From the NCBI GenBank assembly GCA_026224825.1, contig JAMFRO010000018.1, forward strand, positions 62,001 through 126,000: a stretch of DNA of 64,000 nt, written 5' to 3'. A program made the position numbers and the translations under genes. Position 1 is the stretch's first letter. The number at the start of each line of letters is the position of its first letter. The notes beneath the pieces are model-generated. The model ran no database searches. It was given only the letters and a program-made list of their open reading frames with translations, and was not told the origin of the DNA. Of this stretch, positions 54,152 to 63,600 are shown piece by piece. The stretch is from a bacterium. GTDB taxonomy: Bacteria > Pseudomonadota > Alphaproteobacteria > Acetobacterales > Acetobacteraceae.

Positions 54152-54976
54152 ATGCCGCTCCGGCGCATCGCGGCATTCGGGCCGTGGGGCGACGTCTGGC
54201 TGCGCGCCGGCTGGCGCGTGCAGCGCCACAGCAGCTCGGCCCAGGCCCGGCTGCTCACGCCGGCCGGGGTGTGCATCGCCACTGGGCCGCTGGCGGATTG
54301 TGTCGCGCAAGCGGAAAAATCCGCACCCTCCGCAGGGGCAAAAAAAGCCGCGGTGCTGCTGCACGGCTTGTGGCACCATCCGGGCATCATGCTGGGCTTG
54401 CAGGCAGCACTTGAGGCGCAAGGCTGGGCGGTGGCCAATGTCGGCTACCCCAGCCTGCGCATGCCGCTGGCGGCGCACGGGGCCGCCGCAAGCCTGGCCG
54501 CACAAGCCCTGGCACAGGATGGCGCGGCGCAGATATCCTTTGTCGGCCACAGCCTGGGCGGGCTGGTGGCGCGCACCGCCATGGCCTCCGCCGCAGCGCA
54601 GGGCTGGCGCCCCGGCCGGCTGGTGCTGGTGGGCTCGCCCGCGCAAGGCTCGGCCATAGCCGGGCGCTTTCAAAATGCCCCCGGCTATGGAAAAATCACC
54701 GGCCCGTGCGGCGCCGCGGTAACGCCCGCCGGCGCCGCAGCCGTGGCTGTGCCGGATTGCAAGGGCGTGCTGGTAATCGCCGGCGGCACCGGCAACTGGG
54801 GCTATAATCCGCTGTTGCGGGGTGATAACGATGGCCTGATCGCCGTAGCGGAAACGCGGTTGCCCGGCCACGAGGCCGGGTTTCTGCTCACCCGCGCCCG
54901 GCACAGGCGCCTGCCCACCAAGCCGGAGACGATAGCGGCCTGTGTCAGCTTCCTGGAGACCGGGAAGGCGCATTGA
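54152..54976 (+). CDS. Alpha/beta hydrolase, lipase/esterase-like
   Basis: The 274-residue protein starts at the ATG right after the TetR stop (TAAATG), so the genes are probably co-transcribed. The core has LLHGLWHHPGIMLGL (oxyanion HG), the nucleophile elbow GHSLGGLVART, the acid-side GDNDGLIAVAET and a late His in RARHRRLPTKPETI. It resembles PGAP1/EstA-type triacylglycerol lipases; the Gly-Gly-rich middle may form a lid. There is no signal peptide, so cytosolic action is likely. Confidence 0.8.
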   Translation: MPLRRIAAFGPWGDVWLRAGWRVQRHSSSAQARLLTPAGVCIATGPLADCVAQAEKSAPSAGAKKAAVLLHGLWHHPGIMLGLQAALEAQGWAVANVGYPSLRMPLAAHGAAASLAAQALAQDGAAQISFVGHSLGGLVARTAMASAAAQGWRPGRLVLVGSPAQGSAIAGRFQNAPGYGKITGPCGAAVTPAGAAAVAVPDCKGVLVIAGGTGNWGYNPLLRGDNDGLIAVAETRLPGHEAGFLLTRARHRRLPTKPETIAACVSFLETGKAH

Positions 54977-54998
54977 ACGAAGGAATAGGGAGTGGCTG

Positions 54999-56135
54999 AT
55001 GTCTGACACCAAACGCAACGCAAGGCCGAAGATCGGCGAAGGCCGTATTGGCAGTTTTCTCTGTGCCGCCATCGGCCTGTTGAGCGTCGCCGCCGTGCTA
55101 TGCCTGCGCTTCCCCGCCTTCCTCACCACGCCGGAACTACGCGTGCACTACAATGTTGAGTTTTTGCGGCTCATCCTCGCCGTTGCCATGGTCATCGGCG
55201 CCGGGCTGGGTGTTCTCTCCATCGCCCTCGGCGGCCCCAGGCTGCGCGCCGCCATAGGACTCAGCGCGTTGTTTCTCGCCATGCTGCTGGGTGGACCCTA
55301 CGTTCCGTATGCGGACTTCAAACAGCCCAGATTTTACTTTGGTCTCGACTGGCTGGTGCTGGATCTATTCTTCACTGGTGCAGCCTTCGTATTCCTTGAA
55401 TGGGTGTTCCCACAGGTGCGCCCCGAACAAGCGCCGCTGCGTGAAGGCTGGAAGCTCGACCTCGGCTATTTCGGCGTCAACCACCTGGCCATCGGTGTGT
55501 TTCTCGTCGTCTCAACCCATTTCGCGCATGATTATTTCGCCTGGGCCGTAAACCCCTGGCTGCAGGCCCACGTGGTTGCCATGCCCGCCATATTGCGCTT
55601 CGCTCTCGTCATCCTCGCCGCCGATGCAGTGGAATACGCTTCCCACCGCGCCTATCACGAAGTGCCCGCCCTCTGGCGCATCCATGCCATCCATCATTCA
55701 CCCGAAACCATGGACTGGCTCTCCGGCTCCCGGCTGCATTTCATCGAACCTTTGGTAACGCGCTCAGTGGTATTGCTGCCGATCTTCCTCCTCGGCTTCC
55801 CGCAGGATACAATCTTCGCCTATCTCATTTTCATCAGCGTGCAATCAGTACTTATCCACTCCAACATCAAAATGGACATAGGCTGGTTCCGCTACATCGT
55901 CGTCACCACCCAATTCCACCACTGGCATCACGCCTCAGACGCCGAAGCCATCGACAAAAACTACACCGCCCACACCCCCCTCTTCGATTTCATCTTCGGC
56001 ACCTGGCACATGCCAGCCAGCCGCTGGCCCGTAAAATACGGCACAGTCAAACCCGTTCCCGGCGGCATGCTCGGCCAGTTCGCCCACCCCATCACCGGCG
56101 CACTCTCGGCGTTCACCGAACACCGGCAAGGCTGA
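54999..56135 (+). CDS. Sterol desaturase / fatty acid hydroxylase family membrane protein
   Basis: About 378 residues from ATG 54999 with AGGGAG upstream. Five to six membrane helices flank the diiron histidine motifs HRAYH, IHAIHHSPE (HxxHH) and FHHWHHASD (HxxHH), followed by a conserved NYTAHTPLFDFIFGTWHMP. This superfamily hydroxylates or desaturates sterols, fatty acids or related lipids with O2. It belongs to the TetR-hydrolase-desaturase run. No redox partner is encoded adjacent. It converges on the CoA-transferase gene. Confidence 0.85.
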   Translation: MSDTKRNARPKIGEGRIGSFLCAAIGLLSVAAVLCLRFPAFLTTPELRVHYNVEFLRLILAVAMVIGAGLGVLSIALGGPRLRAAIGLSALFLAMLLGGPYVPYADFKQPRFYFGLDWLVLDLFFTGAAFVFLEWVFPQVRPEQAPLREGWKLDLGYFGVNHLAIGVFLVVSTHFAHDYFAWAVNPWLQAHVVAMPAILRFALVILAADAVEYASHRAYHEVPALWRIHAIHHSPETMDWLSGSRLHFIEPLVTRSVVLLPIFLLGFPQDTIFAYLIFISVQSVLIHSNIKMDIGWFRYIVVTTQFHHWHHASDAEAIDKNYTAHTPLFDFIFGTWHMPASRWPVKYGTVKPVPGGMLGQFAHPITGALSAFTEHRQG

Positions 56136-56144
56136 AGCAGCCTC

Positions 56145-57506
56145 CTATGCGCCCCATTGAGCCGTGCCAGAGCCGAGCTCGGCCGATGGCCGGTCCCAGC
56201 GCATCGGGGCGCCTTGCACCAGGGCGGGCGGGTGGAGGCGTTGGGCTGGGCCCCAGGGGGTTGGTTCGATTGTGTCGTTTATGTCGGCGGGGGTGCTGCG
56301 GGGCAGGTCTTCGTTTGTGGGGTCTGCCTTGTGATCCATGAGCAGTTTGGCGGTACGGGCGAGGGAGAGGCGGGCACGCAGGGCGGTGCCGTTTGTGAGC
56401 CGTGCGGCAACGCCCCGGAGCACGGCGGCGGCCATCAGGTAACCGGTGGCGTGGTCCAGTGCCTGTAGCGGCAGGGGAAATGGGCGGTCCGTTTGTTGCC
56501 AGCCCATGCCGGTGGCGGCGATGCCGCAGGACATTTGCACCAGGCTGTCGAAACCGCGCCGCTGCGCCCAAGGGCCGGTATGCCCGTAGGCGTTGAGCGA
56601 GACGTCGATGAGCCCCGGCCGCAGGGCCTGGCGCGCGGCACTGCCGTAGCCTAGCCCTTCCAGCGCGCCGGCGCGGTAGCCGTGCACCAGCACATCGGCG
56701 CCTGTGAGCAGCCGCTCGAAAATCGCCCGGCCGTCTGGCGTGCGCAAATCGAGCCGAATGCAGTTTTTGCCCAAGGTAACATCCGGGATCACCCCCGGCT
56801 CGTCCCAGCCCGGCGCATCTATGCGCAGCACATCGGCGCCAAACCCGGCGAGGAAGCGTGTGCCCACGGGGCCGGCGAGCACACGCGTCAAATCGAGTAC
56901 GCGCAGGCCGGCGAGGGGGCGGCCGCGCGTGGGGCGCCACGGAAATTGCGCCGCCTGCACCGGTTCGGTGGCAACCAGAGGCTCGGCGCTTACAGCACGT
57001 CCCTGCTCGTGCATCTGCCATGCCTCATGCGTGCGCATGGCGGCGGCACAGCCTTTCGCGCTGACAATCGCGCTCTCAAGCTCATTGGCTACCCATTCAC
57101 CCACCGCTGTGGTCGCAGCCTCGCGGGTTGGCGCGCATTGCAGCACGGCAAGGGCGGCGGCGCGGTGGTGCGGTGCGTTGGTGTGCAGCCTGATCCAGCC
57201 ATTCTGGGCGCGGTAATCGCCGGCAAGCGGGTCCCAGGCGGAGGGCATGGTCCAGCCCAGCGGGCGGATCGACCATCCGAACCATAGCGAGGCCAGCCGC
57301 CGGTCCAGCACCACCTCGGGCGTCTCTCCGGAGCATCCCGCCAGTGCTGCAACCGCCAGGCAGGCCGCGCCGATGGAGGCCACGGCAAGATCGGTGACCG
57401 GATAGCAGGAGGGCAGGGAGTCCTGCCCTGTAACCCGTATGCGTCCGGCGGGCATATCGAGTGCCTGGCAGATGGACCCCAGCATCGCGCGCCAGATTTC
57501 CGGCAT
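56145..57506 (-). CDS. Class III (CaiB/BaiF family) CoA-transferase
   Basis: The 453-residue protein carries the CoA-transferase III pattern: GLRVLDLTRVLAGPVGTRFLAGFGADVLRID, then GKNCIRLDLRTPDGRAIFERLLTGADVLVHGYRAGALEGLGYG and LNAYGHTGPWAQRRGFDSLVQMSCGIA. The N-terminal ~200 residues contain another part of the fold (VASIGAACLAVAALAG...). Such enzymes swap CoA between carboxylic acids. It is divergent from a citrate synthase with a DNA-binding N-terminus, which suggests a joint role in short-chain or dicarboxylic acyl-CoA metabolism. Confidence 0.8.
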   Translation of the reverse strand: MPEIWRAMLGSICQALDMPAGRIRVTGQDSLPSCYPVTDLAVASIGAACLAVAALAGCSGETPEVVLDRRLASLWFGWSIRPLGWTMPSAWDPLAGDYRAQNGWIRLHTNAPHHRAAALAVLQCAPTREAATTAVGEWVANELESAIVSAKGCAAAMRTHEAWQMHEQGRAVSAEPLVATEPVQAAQFPWRPTRGRPLAGLRVLDLTRVLAGPVGTRFLAGFGADVLRIDAPGWDEPGVIPDVTLGKNCIRLDLRTPDGRAIFERLLTGADVLVHGYRAGALEGLGYGSAARQALRPGLIDVSLNAYGHTGPWAQRRGFDSLVQMSCGIAATGMGWQQTDRPFPLPLQALDHATGYLMAAAVLRGVAARLTNGTALRARLSLARTAKLLMDHKADPTNEDLPRSTPADINDTIEPTPWGPAQRLHPPALVQGAPMRWDRPSAELGSGTAQWGA

Positions 57507-57564
57507 GGCGGTATCTCCTTGATGTTCGGCGGAGATTATGGTTGTGCTGGTGGCTCAATCAATC

Positions 57565-57572
57565 TTGATCAA
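57565..57572. promoter_or_regulatory. TTGATCAA palindrome in a divergent promoter region
   Basis: A perfect eight-base palindrome flanked by two further ATCAA copies lies between the divergent CoA-transferase (start 57506) and citrate synthase (start 57588) genes. Since the citrate synthase has an HTH domain, this is a candidate site for self-regulation. Weak evidence. Confidence 0.35.
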
Positions 57573-57587
57573 TATAATCAACCATGG

Positions 57588-58724
57588 ATGAGTGGCGTGG
57601 ATGAGTGGATCGACCGCGAGACCGGCCTGGCGCTTCTGGGTGTAAAGGCGCAGACGCTCTACGCCTATGTCAGCCGGGGCAAAATCTCGACGCAGGCGGA
57701 CCCGCGCGATCCACGCCGCAGCCTGTATCGCCATGAGGATGTTGCCGCTTTGGCCACGCGGCGCGCGCGCGGGCGCAAACCGGCGGCGATTGCGGAGGGC
57801 TCCATGGCCTGGGGCGAGCCGGCCATCCCCACGGCGGTTTCCACGGCACAGCACGGCAGGCTGTATTATCGCGGGCAGGATGCCATTGCGCTCGCGCGGC
57901 GGGCGACATTGGAAGAGGCCGCCGCGCTGCTCTGGGAGGCGCAGGTGCCTGTGACCTTCGATCCGGCGCCATGCGGCGAGCGGGATGCATTCGTGGCGTT
58001 GGCGGCCTTGGTGCCGGTGAGTGAATCGATGCTGGGCCGCAGCCGTGAACGGCTCTGCCGCGATGCCGGACAGGTGGTGGGGCTGCTGCTTTCAGCAGCC
58101 GGCTGTGCCGCCACCGATGTGCCCGCGCATGACCGCCTCGCCCGCAGATGGGGGTTGGATGAAGCGGGGGCCGCGCGCATCCGCCAGGCCCTGGTGGCGA
58201 TGGCCGATCACGATCTCAACGCCTCGACCTTCGCGGCCAGGGTGGCGGCCTCCACCGGCGCCTCGATGGCGGCCAATGTGCTGGCCGGGCTCTGCGCCCT
58301 CTCGGGGCCGAAACATGGCGGGGCCAGCGGGGCACTGATGGCGCTGCTGGAGCAGGCGGGGCAGGCGGGGGTGATGCGCCCCTTTCAAGACGCGCTCGAC
58401 CGCGGCGCTGGCCTGCCCGGTTTTGGCCATCCGCTCTACCCGGGCGGCGACCCGCGCGGCGCCTTGATGCTGGAAAACCTGATTCTGGACCCGCTGATGG
58501 TGCAAATGCGTGACCTGGCCGCGGACAGGACCGGGCTACTGCCGAATTGCGATTTCGCTCTGGCGGCGCTGGTCCGCACCCTTGGCCTGCCACCGGAGGC
58601 GCCGTTCATCCTGTTCATGGTCGGGCGGAGTGTGGGGTGGTGCGCGCATGCGATGGAGCAGAGCCTGCAGGGCCAACTGATCCGGCCGCGCGGACGCTAT
58701 ATTGGGCCGCCGCCACGCGGGTGA
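57588..58724 (+). CDS. Citrate synthase-family protein with N-terminal MerR-like HTH domain
   Basis: About 378 residues from ATG 57588; an upstream ATG at 57519 would add 23 residues that include the palindrome region. Residues ~1-65 look like a MerR/excisionase-type helix-turn-helix (VDEWIDRETGLALLGVKAQTLYAYVSRGKIST, then RSLYRHEDVAAL). The remainder is citrate synthase with GRLYYRGQDAIALA, the catalytic His in SGPKHGGASGALMAL, GFGHPLYPGGDPR, Asp in NCDFALAALVRTLGLP and the substrate Arg in VGRSVGWCAHAMEQ. Shorter than the main GltA, it may be a citrate or 2-methylcitrate synthase that also binds DNA. Divergence from the CoA-transferase supports a shared pathway. Confidence 0.85.
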   Translation: MSGVDEWIDRETGLALLGVKAQTLYAYVSRGKISTQADPRDPRRSLYRHEDVAALATRRARGRKPAAIAEGSMAWGEPAIPTAVSTAQHGRLYYRGQDAIALARRATLEEAAALLWEAQVPVTFDPAPCGERDAFVALAALVPVSESMLGRSRERLCRDAGQVVGLLLSAAGCAATDVPAHDRLARRWGLDEAGAARIRQALVAMADHDLNASTFAARVAASTGASMAANVLAGLCALSGPKHGGASGALMALLEQAGQAGVMRPFQDALDRGAGLPGFGHPLYPGGDPRGALMLENLILDPLMVQMRDLAADRTGLLPNCDFALAALVRTLGLPPEAPFILFMVGRSVGWCAHAMEQSLQGQLIRPRGRYIGPPPRG

Positions 58725-58886
58725 GGTTTTGGCATCACTTTTCGGTGTGGGCCGGCATGCGGCAATGAATTTGTTAGGCGGAGAAAATTTAGTCACTTAG
58801 AAGAGGTTAAGTCGCAGACAGAGCTGGATATCCTAAAACTCTGAAGTGCCGGCACGGGGCGTAAGACCATCACCATATCCGCTGCC

Positions 58887-60620
58887 GTGTTCAACCCTCC
58901 GCCGCCGCTGATGCTGCAAAAGCTGAGGGCTTGCGCCGGTTTCAGGCGCGAAGGTGATTTGCAGAATGCACTGCGCGCCGCCAGCGACGCCTGCCACGAA
59001 GCACCGGAATGCTGGCAGCCGCATTATGCCTATGGCGAGATCTGGCTGGCGCTGAACGAGCCGGCGCGGGCGGCCGAGGCCTTTGCCGCTGCCCTGCGGC
59101 TGGACCCGGCGAATGCGGATGCATGGATCAATTACGGCCTTGCCCGCTACCGCCAGGGCGCGCTGGAGGATGCCAAAACCGCGATGCGGCGGGTGTTGCG
59201 GCAGGAACCGGAACATCCTGTCGCCCTGGCCAATCTCGGTGCGTTTCTGCGCCTCTCTGGCGAGGCCGAGGCGGCCGAGGCGATGCTGCTGCGCGGCATC
59301 GCGGCCGCTCCGGATAATATCGGGGCGCGGCTCAACCTTGCCGCCGACATGTTGCAGGAGCAGCGCGCCACCGAGGCGCTGGCGCTGCTGGACGCCGCAC
59401 CGGATACGCCGGTGGGGGCAAAAAGACACTGGCTGCTGCAGCGGGCATTGGCCTTGGTGCAGTTGAACCGGCTGGCGGATATGCGGCAGGTGCTGGACGA
59501 GTTTGCCGCTTGCGGCCCCGTGCCGCCAGCGCTGGCCCCGCTCTGGCATTGGCGGAAGGTACTTCTGGCCCAGGCCGAGGGCAACGCCGGGGAGGCCGCG
59601 CGCCAGGCCGGGCTGATGCAGGCGGCACTCGAAACCATGGGGCCGGACGCCGTGCCGGAACACCGGCTGATGGCGCATTACGATCTGGCGCGTTTCTGGG
59701 CCGAGCAGAACGACCGGGCCGCCGCCTTCGCGCAATGGCAGGCGGGCCACGCGCTGTTGCGGCGGACACAGAAGTTTTCGCGGGCGGCGCATGCGGCCTA
59801 TATCGACGAAGCCATCGCCGCTCTGCCCGCCGCACGTTTTGCCGCCGGCGCGCAGGCGCAAAACGCCGATCCCGCGCCGGTCTTCATCGTCGGCATGCCC
59901 CGGTCCGGCACCACGCTGTGTGAGCAGATATTGGCGGCACATGGCCAGGTGCATGGGGCGGGCGAACGTGAGGCCTTGTCCCGCATGAACGCCGTTCAAA
60001 GTCCGGCACGCATCGCCGCACTGGATGAACCCGCGCTTGATGAGGCTGCCCAGGCCTATCTGGCCGCCTTGCACGGTCTGGCGCCGGACAAAGCCCGTAT
60101 CGTGGATAAGATGCCCGGCAATTATCTGTATCTCGGCCTGGCTGCGTTGATGCTGCCGGGTGCCAAATTCATCCATTGCGTGCGCGACCCGCGCGATATC
60201 GGCCTCTCCATCTTCACCTTCCGCTTTTACGGGTCACATCCCTATGCGCATGATCTGGCCGATCTCGGCTGGACCATCGTGCAGCAGGAGCGGCTGATGG
60301 CGCATTGGCGCGAAGCTTTGCCCGGCCGCATCCTCACCGTAAAACTCTCCGACTGGGTGACGGATTTTGACGCCACATTGGCCCGCGTGCTGGCGCATGT
60401 GGATTTGCCGTATGACGAGAATTGCACCCGCTTCCATGAGGCCACCAGCCGCGTACGCACCGTCAGCCGTGCCCAGGTGCGCCAACCGGTGAATGCGCGC
60501 GGCCTTGGCCGCTGGCGTGGTTATGCCACGCAGCTTGCCCCCTTGATTGCCGAACTCGAAGCCGCCGGCACGCTTGCCGCCTGGCCCGACGGCCCTGCTC
60601 CTGTCTTGAAAGACGATTAG
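58887..60620 (+). CDS. TPR-repeat sulfotransferase
   Basis: 577 residues from GTG 58887 (or ~569 from ATG 58911). The N-terminal ~300 residues are tetratricopeptide repeats (AYGEIWLALNEPARAAEAFAAALRLDPANADAWINYGLARYRQGALEDA and so on). The C-terminal ~265 residues are a Sulfotransfer_3-type domain with the 5'-phosphosulfate loop FIVGMPRSGTTLCEQIL and FIHCVRDPRDIGLSIF (3'-phosphate-binding region). These enzymes use PAPS to sulfate proteins or glycans. The gene ends two bases before the large glycine-rich protein gene, so the two are probably coupled and the surface protein is a candidate substrate, a link that is inference only. Confidence 0.85.
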   Translation: MFNPPPPLMLQKLRACAGFRREGDLQNALRAASDACHEAPECWQPHYAYGEIWLALNEPARAAEAFAAALRLDPANADAWINYGLARYRQGALEDAKTAMRRVLRQEPEHPVALANLGAFLRLSGEAEAAEAMLLRGIAAAPDNIGARLNLAADMLQEQRATEALALLDAAPDTPVGAKRHWLLQRALALVQLNRLADMRQVLDEFAACGPVPPALAPLWHWRKVLLAQAEGNAGEAARQAGLMQAALETMGPDAVPEHRLMAHYDLARFWAEQNDRAAAFAQWQAGHALLRRTQKFSRAAHAAYIDEAIAALPAARFAAGAQAQNADPAPVFIVGMPRSGTTLCEQILAAHGQVHGAGEREALSRMNAVQSPARIAALDEPALDEAAQAYLAALHGLAPDKARIVDKMPGNYLYLGLAALMLPGAKFIHCVRDPRDIGLSIFTFRFYGSHPYAHDLADLGWTIVQQERLMAHWREALPGRILTVKLSDWVTDFDATLARVLAHVDLPYDENCTRFHEATSRVRTVSRAQVRQPVNARGLGRWRGYATQLAPLIAELEAAGTLAAWPDGPAPVLKDD

Positions 60621-60622
60621 AT

Positions 60623-63600
60623 ATGTCCGACACCACTGTTGCCAATATTGCCGACCTCAATGCGGCCATCCTCGCGGCGAATGCCCTCACCGGCGGCAGC
60701 GATACGATTGAGCTCGCCGGCAGCATCGCCATGGATGGCACAGCACTCGCCGCCATTGCACTCGCCAGCGGGGTTACGCTCACCATAGAGGGGGATGGCA
60801 ACACGCTGGATGGCGGCGGGACCGAGCAGGGGCTGTTCGTGTATTCCGGCGCGGTGACGGTGGCGGACCTCACCATAGCGGACGCGCTGGCGCAGGGTGA
60901 AAATGCGCCGGTCACTTATGGTTATCTCCTGGGGGAAGGTTATAGCGCGATTGCCGGTGGCGGTGGCGGCGCCGGGCTGGGTGGCGGGCTGTTCGTGGGC
61001 GCCAGTGCCAGCGTGGTGCTGGAAAATGTCGATTTCACCGGCGACGCCGCGGCCGGCGGTGCCGGCTCCAGCGGCTTTGAGGGCCAGGGCGGGGCGGCCG
61101 ATGGCGGGCAGGCTGGGCTAGGCACGCTCGGCCAGGGTGGTGGCGTGGCGTTCCGGTATGTCAACGGCAAGGCTTACACCGTTGGTGCCGGTGGCGGTGT
61201 CACGGGCGGTATCGGCGGGGGCAACGGCAATCAGGGTGTACCCACCTCGCATGGCGCGCCCAGGGCAGGCACCGGCGGGGGCGGGCTTGCCGCTGGCGGC
61301 GATATTTTCGTGCAGGCAGGCGGCCAGCTCGCCATTTATGGTGGCAGCCTGGGTACCGGCACGCTTGCACCGGGCGCGGGTGGGGCTTCTCCCGGCTCGG
61401 ATATCTATATCGGTAATGGCGACACGGTCTCGCTGGCGGTCGCCACTGGGCAAACCCAGGTGATCACCGGGGAGATCGCCGACCAGACCGCGCTCAGCGG
61501 TGCCGGCCAGGGCATGCTCGTCATTGGTGCGGCCGGGTATGAAGGGGCGGTGCTGTTCACTTTCGACAATGGTTACAGCGGCGGCACCGACATCGAGGGT
61601 GCCTCGCTGCAGCTTGGCACCGGGGGCACCACCGGCATGATGAACGGCGATGTCAGCCTGAGCGGCGATGCCGTGCTGGCGTTCGACCGCAGCGACAGCG
61701 CCGTTTTCGCCGGAGACATTACCGGCGAGGGTAATCTGCTCCAGCTCGGCAGCGGTACGCTGACCCTGCTGGGCACGGATTCTTACACCGAGGGCACCAC
61801 CATCGAGGCTGGCATGCTCCAGCTCGGCCAGGGCGGCACATTGGGCCTGATCACCGGTGATATCAGCCTCGCCACCGGGGCGGTGCTGGAATTTGACCGC
61901 AGCGATAATGTCAGCCTGTCCGGCACGATATCCGGCGGGCGGCTGGTGCAGGATGGTGGCGGCGGGGTGCTGCTGTCAGGAATGGTGGATCTTTCCGGCG
62001 GGCTGGCGGTGGATGCCGGTGCGCTGACACTCTCAGCCGGTAGCGATGTAAACTGCGGCATCACGGAACAGGGCGGCACGCTGGTACTCCTGGCTGCGGA
62101 CAGCATCACCGGCGGCATGGCGCTGAACGCCAGTGCCGCGACGCTGGCGGGTGCTGATCAGATTTTCGGTGGCATCACGCTGAACAACAGCGCGCTGACG
62201 CTCAGCGCCTATAGCAGTGTCAGTGGTGGCGTAACGATAGACAATGGCACGCTCGCCGTGCTGGCGGGGAACAGCATTGCCGGGGGCATCACGCTGGATG
62301 GCGGCGCGCTGGTTCTTGGCGCCGGTAACAGCATTTCCGGCGGCATTCTGGTGCAGGTAGGTATATTCAGCATCTCCGCCGCCAATGAGATTTCCGGCGG
62401 CTCTGCCGCCAACGAGATTTCCGGCGGGATCACGCTGGATACCGGCGTGCTGACGCTCTCGGCCGCCAATGACATCACCGGCGGCATCACCCTCGCGGGC
62501 GGCGGGCTGGCGCTGGAGAGCGCAGGCGCTGCCGGCAGCAGCAATATCGTTTTCGGTCCGGAACATCATCTCACGCTGGACATCGGTGCGGGCGACGCGC
62601 CGGGCAACACCATTGCGGGATTTCTCCCCACCGAGACCATCGACCTGCAAGGCATAGGCCTGGCCACCGGTGCCACGCTGAATGCGGGTAACACGCTGCT
62701 GGTGACTGAAGCTTCTGGCACCATCGCCTTGCAGCTCGCGGCGGATGCCAATGTGCCGGGCACGGTCTTCGAACTCGCATCCGACGGCGCCGGGGGTACC
62801 GATATCGTGCCGGTCGAGACGCAGTTTGCTGTTTCCACCGAGGCGCAGTTGAATGCGGCGCTGGTGCAGATCGCGTTGGAAAGCCCCAGCCTGCCAACCG
62901 GCGATGCCATCACCATCGCGCTGTCCGGGGCGGGTATCAACCTTACCTCAGAGCTGGAAGCCGTAAAAATGTCCGGCGGCGGCACGCTGGTCATCGATGG
63001 CGGCGGCGGCACGCTGGATGGGCTAGGCGACCAGCGCGGGTTGTTCATTTATTCCGGCAATGTGGTGGTGGAGAATCTCACCATCGCCAATGCCGCGGCC
63101 ATTGGCGGCGCAGGCGGCCCATCAACCTATATTCGCGCCTACGGCACCAACATCATCGAAGGCGGCGGCGGTGGCGGTGCTGGGCTTGGCGGCGGGCTGT
63201 TCGTTGCGGGCTCGGCGAATGACGGCGCGGCCCCGGCCTCGGTCACGCTCAGCGGTGTCAGTTTTACGGATGACCTCGCGCAGGGTGGCGCGGCCGGATA
63301 TCTGTATAAAAACTCCAGCACCGGCGTGACCGCGCTTGCAGGCGGCGGCGGGCTCGGCGGCAATGGCGGGTCTGCCGGTGGCGGCGGCATCGGCCAGACG
63401 GCGTCCGGCGGCGGCTTCACGCCCTATCCTCCCAAAGCCACGCCGGGCAGTGCCGGGATTATTCCCCTGGCCGGTGGTGGCGGGGCGGGGGACTACCCCG
63501 GAGAGCCAAGCACGATTTCAAACCCTGCCACCAACCAGGGCTATTTCGTCGGCGCGCCCGGCGGGGGCAGCGGCGGCGGTGGTGGCGGCGGCGGTTCGTA

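Noticed and set aside
53519..55129. 536-codon minus-strand frame across the TetR and hydrolase genes
   Set aside because: Low-complexity Arg/Gly/Gln composition without motifs; the plus-strand genes are well supported.
58833..60176. Long open frame on the minus strand opposite the sulfotransferase gene
   Set aside because: It mirrors a GC-rich gene in an antisense frame, has no family features, and the plus strand carries clear TPR and PAPS motifs.
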